Part shown: positions 1 through 7,700 of the stretch, piece after piece
Layout: each line of letters begins with the position of its first letter
How positions within the stretch are numbered: position 1 is the stretch's first letter
DNA from: Mucilaginibacter sp.
GTDB taxonomy: Bacteria; Bacteroidota; Bacteroidia; Sphingobacteriales; Sphingobacteriaceae
Direction: 5' to 3'
DNA: 11,250 bases
Assembly: GCA_019235595.1 (NCBI GenBank)
Contig: JAFAKI010000353.1
Location: 1 to 11,250, forward strand
Position numbers and translations under genes: made by a program
Notes under the pieces: model-generated
Database searches by the model: none
What the model was told of the DNA's origin: nothing
What the model saw: only the letters and a program-made list of their open reading frames with translations

Positions 1-1873
1 TTCGATGTATATAGGTGATACGGGTCCGAAAGGTTTGCATCACCTGGTATATGAGGTGGTAGATAACTCGATAGACGAAGCGCTCGCGGGTTATTGCGAC
101 ACCATCAAAGTAACCATTCATAAAGGTAATTCCATCACTGTAGAAGATAACGGCCGGGGTATTCCAACTGGAATAAATACCAAGGAACAGAAATCAGCCT
201 TAGAGCTGGTAATGACCGTACTGCACGCTGGTGGCAAATTTGATAAAGACACTTATAAAGTATCTGGTGGTTTGCACGGTGTGGGTGTATCCTGCGTTAA
301 CGCGTTGTCAATACACATGACTACAATCGTACATCGTGAAGGGAAAATATTCACCCAGGAATATGAACGTGGTAAACCATTGTTTGATGTGAAGGCCATC
401 GGTGTATCCGATCGTACCGGAACTATACAAACCTTCCAGCCCGATGGTGAGATATTCACCCAAACGCTGGAATATAAGTATGATACCCTGGCTACCCGTT
501 TGCGTGAGTTGGCATTCCTGAATAAAGGCATCAGATTAACCCTGACAGATGAGCGTTTTCCCGACGATAATGGCAATTTTACCACCGAAGAGTTTTACTC
601 TGAAGGCGGCTTAAAAGAGTTTGTGAAATACCTGGATGGTACGCGCACACCATTGATCCCTGAACCGATCTATGTAGAAGGCAACAAACAAGGCATACCC
701 GTTGAGTTGGCTTTGCAATACAATGACACCTACAGCGAGAATGTATTTTCGTATGTAAACAACATTAATACCATTGAAGGTGGTACACACGTGGCAGGCT
801 TCCGTATGGGATTGACCCGTACATTGAAAAGTTATGCGGATAAGTCGGGCTTGCTGAAAAACGTGAAAGTAGATATCACTGGTGACGACTTCCGGGAAGG
901 TTTAACCGCTGTGATTTCTGTTAAGGTTGCTGAACCACAGTTTGAAGGGCAGACCAAAACCAAGCTTGGTAACAGCGAGGTTAGTGGGGCGGTAAACGTA
1001 GCGGTGGGTGAGATTCTATCTAACTACCTGGAGGAGAATCCAAAAGAGGCAAGGTTGATCGTAAATAAAGTGATCCTTGCAGCAACAGCCCGTGCTGCGG
1101 CCCGTAAGGCCCGCGAAATGGTGCAACGTAAAAACGTAATGGGCGGCACCGGCTTACCCGGAAAGCTGGCCGATTGCGCTAATAATGACCCCGGAGTATG
1201 CGAGATATTCCTGGTCGAAGGGGACTCGGCTGGTGGTACTGCCAAGCAAGGCCGTAACCGCGAGTATCAGGCTATTCTGCCGTTGAGGGGTAAAATCCTG
1301 AACGTTGAAAAAGCCATGGAACACAAGATCTACGAGAACGAAGAGATCAAGAATATGTTCACTGCTCTTGGGGTAAGCATAGGTACTGCGGAAGATGATA
1401 AAGAATTAAATATCACCAAACTGCGTTATCATAAGATCATTATCATGACGGATGCTGACGTGGACGGTTCGCATATTACAACATTGATCCTGACCTTCTT
1501 CTTCCGTTATATGAAAGAACTGGTTGAGTTTGGTTATGTATACATTGCAACACCACCGCTTTATCTCGTGAAAAAAGGCAAGGAGCAGGAATATTGCTGG
1601 AACGAAGTTCAGCGTGATGCAGCTATACAGCGCCTGAAAGGTAGCGGTAAAGAAGATAGCGTGCACGTGCAGCGTTACAAAGGTTTGGGTGAAATGAACG
1701 CCGAACAGTTATGGGAAACCACCATGAACCCTGAAACCCGTACCCTGCGTCAGGCAAGCATTGAAAACGCCGCCGAGTGCGATCATACCTTCTCGATGCT
1801 GATGGGCGATGAAGTTGCCCCGCGTCGCGAATTCATTGAAAAGAATGCGAAGTATGCGAAGATAGATGCGTAA
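1..1873 (+). CDS. gyrB: DNA gyrase subunit B, 5'-truncated by the window edge
   Basis: This is the ATPase and strand-passage subunit of DNA gyrase, which with GyrA introduces negative supercoils in the cytoplasm. The reading frame is already open at base 2 (Ser codon before Met at 5). That Met aligns with about residue 26 of E. coli GyrB, so it is internal and a few dozen N-terminal residues lie outside. Numbering from that Met: the GHKL ATPase has YEVVDNSIDEA with catalytic Glu17 and Mg-binding Asn21, Asp48 in EDNGRGIP, the GGLHGVGVS lid at 88-96, and Arg111 at the position of the coumarin-contacting Arg136 of E. coli. QTKTKLGN is in the transducer. The TOPRIM domain shows EGDSAGG (Glu405) and MTDADVDGSH (Asp483, Asp485). 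QRYKGLGEMN (from 556) and a C-terminal MGDEVAPRREF match GyrB and argue against ParE. The long insert of E. coli GyrB is absent, as usual outside the gamma-proteobacteria. It ends with TAA before a hairpin terminator. Confidence 0.98.
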   Translation, partial: SMYIGDTGPKGLHHLVYEVVDNSIDEALAGYCDTIKVTIHKGNSITVEDNGRGIPTGINTKEQKSALELVMTVLHAGGKFDKDTYKVSGGLHGVGVSCVNALSIHMTTIVHREGKIFTQEYERGKPLFDVKAIGVSDRTGTIQTFQPDGEIFTQTLEYKYDTLATRLRELAFLNKGIRLTLTDERFPDDNGNFTTEEFYSEGGLKEFVKYLDGTRTPLIPEPIYVEGNKQGIPVELALQYNDTYSENVFSYVNNINTIEGGTHVAGFRMGLTRTLKSYADKSGLLKNVKVDITGDDFREGLTAVISVKVAEPQFEGQTKTKLGNSEVSGAVNVAVGEILSNYLEENPKEARLIVNKVILAATARAAARKAREMVQRKNVMGGTGLPGKLADCANNDPGVCEIFLVEGDSAGGTAKQGRNREYQAILPLRGKILNVEKAMEHKIYENEEIKNMFTALGVSIGTAEDDKELNITKLRYHKIIIMTDADVDGSHITTLILTFFFRYMKELVEFGYVYIATPPLYLVKKGKEQEYCWNEVQRDAAIQRLKGSGKEDSVHVQRYKGLGEMNAEQLWETTMNPETRTLRQASIENAAECDHTFSMLMGDEVAPRREFIEKNAKYAKIDA

Positions 1874-1898
1874 GTGTTTCTAAAAGATACTTAATAAT

Positions 1899-1929
1899 AA
1901 AGCTCTGTCGAACTCGGCAGGGCTTTTTT
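1899..1929 (+). terminator. Rho-independent terminator of gyrB, probably bidirectional
   Basis: A stem begins 25 bases after the gyrB stop. Its left arm AAGCTCTGTCG pairs with CGGCAGGGCTT through 11 positions, including two G-T wobbles, around the loop AACT. A run of six T follows (1924-1929). The minus-strand protease gene stops at 1932, just beyond it. Read on the minus strand, the same hairpin is followed by a T/A-rich tail (CTTTATTATTAA), so it probably also ends transcription from the convergent gene. Terminator strength is inferred from the structure. Confidence 0.88.
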
Positions 1930-1931
1930 GC

Positions 1932-2363
1932 TTATGATCCAATTTGAAAACTGAGGGTTTGCTTGCCATAATCGATCACTGCATTATATTTTACAAGGAT
2001 ATCACCGCCCAAAACACCTAACACTTCGGGTTGGTTAAGTTGGCGATAGGCGATATTAATAGTTGAAAGATCAAGCACGGCGACTTCAAAGTTTGATATG
2101 TGCAGATCGCCGATTTTTATATCACTAATTACAGCAGTGGACGAACTCATATTGGTTACCCCCAGGCCGGTGGATAACCTTTCGCTTGCAACAATTGCCG
2201 ATCCTGCCCCCGACTGTTGCAATATATCATGATCAAAAGCTGTTTTAGAAGCGCCTGTATCCAGTACGAGAATATAAGGCGTACCGTTTACTTTTATCTC
2301 AACCAAAGGATGGTAACCATCGCCGTGGAGATCAATAATTTGCAATGGAACCGATATAACCAT
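1932..2363 (-). CDS. Small retropepsin-like aspartic protease
   Basis: The predicted protein has 143 residues and looks like a single clan AA (retropepsin-like) domain. The catalytic motif is LVLDTGAS with Asp35-Thr-Gly, preceded by the usual hydrophobic strand. A Gly/Ser-rich middle (about 64-76) could form the flap. LGVLGGDIL (115-123) matches the conserved hydrophobic-Gly segment found near the end of these folds, and a final strand AVIDYGKQTLSF follows. Only one DTG is present, so by family rule an active enzyme would have to dimerise. No signal peptide, lipobox or membrane helix is visible, so it is probably cytoplasmic. The start is ATG at 2363, with no clear Shine-Dalgarno site. It is the third same-strand gene after tamB and tamL, 147 bp downstream of tamL, and could be the operon tail or separately transcribed. 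The substrate is unknown. Confidence 0.85.
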   Translation of the reverse strand: MVISVPLQIIDLHGDGYHPLVEIKVNGTPYILVLDTGASKTAFDHDILQQSGAGSAIVASERLSTGLGVTNMSSSTAVISDIKIGDLHISNFEVAVLDLSTINIAYRQLNQPEVLGVLGGDILVKYNAVIDYGKQTLSFQIGS

Positions 2364-2387
2364 TATGCAATAATAATCAATTCTTAT

Positions 2388-2510
2388 TGGTTGAGTAGTT
2401 GATTATGAGAATGGTTGAATAGTTAAATATTTTACGTTTGAAAATAATCCAACCTTTAACCAATCAACCGCTTAACCATTCACTAACTCACTAATTCGCT
2501 AAATCACCAA
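2388..2510. repeat. Degenerate 8-bp-period repeat in two inverted arms
   Basis: The gap between tamL and the protease gene is built from diverged 8-base units. On the plus strand, units starting at 2388, 2396, 2404, 2412 and 2420 read tggttgag, tagttgat, tatgagaa, tggttgaa and tagttaaa. On the minus strand, 2510 down to 2447 reads ttggtgat, ttagcgaa, ttagtgag, ttagtgaa, tggttaag, cggttgat, tggttaaa and ggttggat. Most fit T-K-R-K-T-R-A-N, and the arms face each other across an A/T-rich centre at 2428-2446. The best inner pairing, 2413-2427 with 2455-2469, matches at 13 of 15 positions. The array ends exactly at the tamL stop codon. No T-run follows the stem, so it is not a classical terminator. 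No ORF in the gap looks like a gene. Confidence 0.7.
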
Positions 2511-4778
2511 TTAAAATGGATAGCCGATGGCTAGGTTGAATACCCCATACTGGGCTTTAAATTTATAAGGCTGTCCTGGTGGGAATGGATAACGTACCGG
2601 GAATCCAACATCAGTCCTAAGCACAAGAACAGTAACATCGAACCGTAATCCTACGCCCCAATCTACCGCCATCTGGTTGATGAAACCTCGGCTAAAAGCG
2701 GCACCGGGCAAACCGGCGTGTGGTCTCAGATCCCAAATATTTCCTGCATCCATAAAAAGTGCGCCATACACAATGCCGAATAATTTTGGCCGGTATTCAA
2801 TATTGCCTTCTATTCTTATATCACCTGATTCGTCCGGTAAAAAGCCTTTGGCATTGGTAATGGTCTCCGATGGGGTATAAGTGCCGGGTCCTATAGACCT
2901 CGCTCTGAACCCGCGTAAACTATTAGTACCACCAATAAAAAATTGCTGGCTGTAGGGCAGGATAGTGGAGTTGCCGTAGGGCAAACCCACGCCAACAAGC
3001 AGTCTGGTAGCAATACTGCTTTTTGGGCCGGTTTTGTGATAATAATGAAACTCATTCTCTATTTTGACAAACTGGTTAAATGGGACTCCGAATAGTTTAC
3101 TGACTTTGCCTGCCAAGGTATCGGCCCCGGTTAAGAGCCCGTAAATATTGCCTGATAAAGTCACTTTTCCGTTATAATAATAGGTGTTGGTTTTATAGGT
3201 TTCAGTCGTGTTAGTATAAGTGTAAGCATAGCTTGGGCCAAACACAAACTGGTTATCAATTACGTGGGCCAATGTTGGGTTTCGCGTATGTATAATGCTG
3301 TCCTTGTATTGCTGAGTGACATGGGCGGTATCAACACGTGTAACATTAATCAGGTTGAAGTCATGGGTAACATGGACGTTTTCCTTCCATTCATAGCCCC
3401 ATGATCCGTTATAGGAGTTCAAAGTATAAAGCTTTGTCCGGTTCACCAGCGTGTATCCCAGCGTTAGGTTGGTATGCGGAATAAATGCGTTATCAGATTT
3501 AAAGTCCCACGGACTAATAAACCTCGGCCATGATAAAGTTCCCTGTGCACCAAGCTGATAGACATTGTAACCGCTGTTTTGTCCCGAAAATTGTAAATCA
3601 CGGCTGCCGAATACAGTCAATGTTAGCGCTTCGGCTCCTTTAAAAGCATTGCGGTTTTTCCAGTTCAGGTTTACCTGTGTACCTGCGTAGTTGGCTGATG
3701 TAGTTCGCTCTAATATATCAAGCTGCAACGACTTCTTTGGATATTGTGTCAAGAAATAATAGACGTTAAGCTTTGCAGAATCCGCCGAAACATCTTCAAA
3801 TCGATTTTTAACAAACTTAAATGGTCCCAGGTTGATCATCCGGTTTAAAGATTTATTATGATCCGCGCGGTTATATACCTCACCCGGTTTTAAAAGCACG
3901 CTATTTTTAAATACAAATGGTCGGACAGTATTCTTAGGATCGATAACATTATACCACCGGTATTTTACTGCTGAATCCAGCTTTAAGGACGTATCTCTTA
4001 TGGTATAATGCGGATAAACATAAATATTATTTATCTTGTAAATTTTGCGGGCCTTGTCGGCCGTCTCGTCCTTAACTTTTACATAAATATCAATTTTGTG
4101 CCCCTTAATAGTACTGTCTATCCGCATGATCAGGTCTTCAGGCGCGAAATAATAAAAACCTTCTTCTTTTAACTGTGCATCAATACGTATCCGTTCATTT
4201 TTCACTACGTCAAGATTATAGTCGTTGCCAATCACAAAGAGCGTTTTTTGGGCTGTACCTGCAACTGCGGTATCCACATCGCTTTTCCCAGTGGGAAAAT
4301 ATACTGAACGGATGGTATAATCTGAACCGGGCTCTACTGTATAGATAGCTTTTGCAATTTTACCCCTGCTGGTAGTATCCCCGCTTACTTGCGATTGAAA
4401 ATAACTTTCATTTTGTAGACGGCTCTCCAGTATCTGACTATTCTTATCTACATCTACTTCGCTGATTAAAACCGGCGGCTCTCCAAATTTTGTATTCAGC
4501 CAGTGCCTGAATCCCTTCTTTTTGGTGGTCCTGGTTTTATAATAAATCCACAATTTTACCCTTAACCCCAATATTTTCGAATTCGGTCTCGGTCTTAACA
4601 AGTCAGTCAGCTCATCGCTTAAACCCTTCGCATCTTTTTGTGTTACATTGCCTGCGGTATCTTTAAATTGCACTTTGCCACCACCGTACAACTTTTCCCT
4701 TGGCCCAAGATATTTGGTAGTACTACAAGCACTGAGTATAGCCGAAAGGATCAATATAGATAGTAAGTGTTTGTACAT
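2511..4778 (-). CDS. tamL: TamL: lipoprotein Omp85/TamA-type outer-membrane assembly protein
   Basis: This is the outer-membrane partner of TamB in the translocation and assembly module of Bacteroidota. The 755-residue protein starts with a lipoprotein signal ending in the lipobox LSAC, so Cys18 should be the lipidated N-terminus. No acidic surface-export signal follows the Cys (it continues STTKY), which suggests a periplasm-facing anchor. Residues of roughly 30-330 look like POTRA-type periplasmic domains, for example the segment on deriving a partner from a two-codon repeat of short strands. From about 340 the sequence becomes alternating, aromatic-rich beta-barrel. The Omp85 L6 motif is present as SLRGF with Arg622-Gly-Phe624, and the protein ends in GYPF with the terminal Phe typical of a beta-signal. 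It is longer than E. coli TamA (577 residues). Its ATG lies 3 bp after the tamB stop, so the two are almost certainly one operon. BamA is the alternative, but the lipobox and the tamB neighbour favour TamL. Confidence 0.93.
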   Translation of the reverse strand: MYKHLLSILILSAILSACSTTKYLGPREKLYGGGKVQFKDTAGNVTQKDAKGLSDELTDLLRPRPNSKILGLRVKLWIYYKTRTTKKKGFRHWLNTKFGEPPVLISEVDVDKNSQILESRLQNESYFQSQVSGDTTSRGKIAKAIYTVEPGSDYTIRSVYFPTGKSDVDTAVAGTAQKTLFVIGNDYNLDVVKNERIRIDAQLKEEGFYYFAPEDLIMRIDSTIKGHKIDIYVKVKDETADKARKIYKINNIYVYPHYTIRDTSLKLDSAVKYRWYNVIDPKNTVRPFVFKNSVLLKPGEVYNRADHNKSLNRMINLGPFKFVKNRFEDVSADSAKLNVYYFLTQYPKKSLQLDILERTTSANYAGTQVNLNWKNRNAFKGAEALTLTVFGSRDLQFSGQNSGYNVYQLGAQGTLSWPRFISPWDFKSDNAFIPHTNLTLGYTLVNRTKLYTLNSYNGSWGYEWKENVHVTHDFNLINVTRVDTAHVTQQYKDSIIHTRNPTLAHVIDNQFVFGPSYAYTYTNTTETYKTNTYYYNGKVTLSGNIYGLLTGADTLAGKVSKLFGVPFNQFVKIENEFHYYHKTGPKSSIATRLLVGVGLPYGNSTILPYSQQFFIGGTNSLRGFRARSIGPGTYTPSETITNAKGFLPDESGDIRIEGNIEYRPKLFGIVYGALFMDAGNIWDLRPHAGLPGAAFSRGFINQMAVDWGVGLRFDVTVLVLRTDVGFPVRYPFPPGQPYKFKAQYGVFNLAIGYPF

Positions 4779-4781
4779 TAG

Positions 4782-7700
4782 TTAATTAGATACTTGTTGC
4801 TGGACGGTTTTAGCCTGCTGGTCTTTTTCTTTCTGATCTTGCTTATATTTGCGTTCAAGTACTTTTTCTTTTTGAGTTTTTCTACTGAAGATCTGGCTGA
4901 AGCGGTTATAGTCGACGGTTAAGGTAAATCCCACGCCGGTCTCAATTACTTCTCCCTCAATTACGACAAACTGATCGCGGCGATAGGCCCTGATGGCGTA
5001 TCTGCCGTCTTTCGTTAATTTATAATTTACTGCCACGCTGCCCGCAATGTCGGTACTCTTTTGCCCGGCCTGATTCTGGCCTTCCAGATTAAAGTTGTTC
5101 CCTACGCTTACAGTAAGCCGGTCGTTCAGGAACCGCTTGGAGAGCCCAACGTTCAGATCCGTCCGGTTTTGCGCCGTGCCCGACGAATAATCTTCGCCTG
5201 ATGTCAGGCCAAAATTCAAGTCAACGCCCGCTATCAGATTACCTGCCAGACGGTTCAATTGATCCGATAATAAACTGCTCACACTGTTGCGTACAAAACC
5301 TTGCATTCCTGCATTACCGCCCTGGCTTTGTAGTGGATTATCGCCAATAAAATGGCCTAGTACCAGCACGCCAAGAACCTGCTTGTTTAACTCGTTGGGG
5401 TCCTGCCTGATTTGGGCGAGCCGGGAATCAACATTGTTAATCACATCCTGGGAAACGGTATAGCTGCTATCAGGTAACACAATGTCGAAGGTGATATCGG
5501 GTTTCATTAGCTCATTTTGCAGCATCAGGTCGACATTAAATGGCAATTTCTGCTTATACATGGTTTGATTTTCCGTGCCAGCCAACTGGTCGCTCACCAA
5601 ATCGATAGGAGGTACGTCAGCTACATAAATGGCAGTCAGGTTAATAGTCGCGCTGGTGGGGTCGCCTGTCCAGGTAATGGTACTGCCTTTTTTGAAAGTA
5701 AATTTACGGTTGACTGATGCGTAGGATAAGTTATAGGAGCCCTGGTCAACTGTGTAGGTTCCCGTCAGACTTGTTTTCCCGCTCGGATCTATACCTCCGC
5801 TTAACTGGGCTTCGCCTTTTAGGTGCACTACGTCGCCATTATTCTGATCAACAATAATTGTAAACTTAGCATTCCGGTTTACATTGACCGTTGCTGTAAC
5901 ATCCATGCCGGTAAGGTTACTTTTTCTTAGGGAATCTAATTGCTGGGCAAGCAAAATGGAATCTGATTTTGGAGCATTGGGATTGATAAATTCCACTACC
6001 CCTTTTCTGTCTTCGATCCCCGGGTCGCTGGATGGCAACACAATCGTCAAATCAGTTTTATCATTTACGGTCAGGTTGGCATCAATTACCGGACTATTTT
6101 GATTACCCCGAATTTTAATATTGCTGTTGAGGTATAATTTGCCGTAGTACAGCTTATTATCTTCCCGGGTTGAATTGACCACTCTGAAATTATCACTGTT
6201 GATATCCACCCCGAATTTGTAATCTGTATAGTTAGAAGTGTAAACGGTGCCTGATACAACGGCTTTGTTCCCTGTTGAATCGACCAGGGTAAAGTCATTG
6301 AAACGAATGCCGTCATTATTGAAAGTGATGCTTTCGCGCGGCATCGTAAAGTAGGAGTTGAGCATGGAAACATTGAAGCCCACCTTGTTAAAGTTAACAT
6401 CGCCCCGTATTGCTGGGGCCGATGGAGTGCCAGTTATTTTCAAGTCACCGGTAATGTAGCCGCTTGCTTCTTTGATACTACCAAAACTGAAGCCTTCAAT
6501 ACTTTTCGTATTCAGCTTTACAATATTCAGATCGAGATCAAAGCGACTTTGCGGTGCTGTATAATACAATCCTTTCAGATCAACCTGGTTGCCTTTACCG
6601 GTAATACCCACCTCGGCTGCCAAGGCGTTTTCGGTTTGATTATTCACCTTGATGGCAATATTACCTACAGTGTCTCCCTTAAAGTTGAAATCGCTGATAT
6701 TCAAAGCGGATGTGTATTTCATCGATTTCTGAAAATTGCTGATGGTAGCATCGCCATTGATCGTGCCACCAACCTGCAATGAATCCTGCCTGGCCAGCCG
6801 TGTTAAAGTTTCGATACGGAAGTTTTTGAAATCGATCTTAACCGGCGAGTTCATTTGTTGAGCTGTACTATTGATGCTGAGTATTTGGTTGCTGTTGGTG
6901 ATGGTAAAATCTTTGGCAAATATGCCTTTGTCGCCAAACTGCAACGCGTTGTCCGCATTCACATCCCATGGCTTATAATCAAGCACCAGCCCATTTTGCA
7001 AGAAGCTAAATTGGTATTCATCAGGCAATAGGCTGAATACCCCGGCGATACGATAACGTTCTTTTTTTGCAGCATCATGCACCTGCAAATTGATGTCCAG
7101 TTTATCATCCTCGGCCTTGCCGGTTAAGCTGGTGTAGAGCAGGTTGATGGAAGATGACGCTTTTATCTGGTCAGCTGTCAGGCTATAATCCATTTCATTC
7201 TGGTTGGTCTTGATGGCCAATTTTACGTTGTTTATTTCGTTACTAGCATAGATCACTTTTGGCATATCGCCGTTTACGACAAGGTCGCCTGTTTGGCTAT
7301 TGAACCACCCATTGAGTGTAATCGGATCCAGTTGCTTCAAATCAGGGACAAATTGTGTAACGATGGGTGTCTTAACCAAACGGGCATCAAATTTGAATTG
7401 CTGGGGCGTATATTTTGGTTTGGTATTAGCCGTTTTTGAGGCTATAGACCGGTTAAAGTATTGATTTAGTACATCCTGCATGGCCAGACCTATTTCTGTT
7501 AACTTGTATTTGCCAACCATATGAGCGCTCAGCATAGGCGTTTTTAGGTGTAAGCTGCTACTATCAGCATTTGCAGTTGATACTAAACTTACCGAATCTA
7601 TTTTGGCTCTCTTTCCAGATGCAAAAATCAATAGATTAGTTGCTTTAATATTGGCATTCAGGTAATCAGGATCCGCAGTGGGAACGTCTGCTTCAATTTT

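Noticed and set aside
1258..1300. Arg in place of Lys at the GyrB position equal to E. coli Lys447 (quinolone region)
   Set aside because: PLRGKILN is a common natural form in many bacteria, and Arg is conservative, so it is not evidence for resistance.
1..1873. ParE (topoisomerase IV subunit B) instead of GyrB
   Set aside because: The QRYKGLGEMNAEQLWETTMNP region and the C-terminal MGDEVAPRREF are GyrB-like, and the N-terminal motifs match GyrB closely.
2388..2510. CRISPR array
   Set aside because: Units are only 8 bp, contiguous, diverged and in both orientations. There are no spacers of regular length and no cas gene nearby.
2511..4778. BamA as the identity of the Omp85 protein
   Set aside because: It has a lipobox rather than a plain signal peptide, and it lies 3 bp after tamB. 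Both point to TamL.
6086..6400. Open frame of 104 codons in another frame inside tamB
   Set aside because: It lies wholly within the long continuous tamB frame, and its translation shows no recognisable domain.
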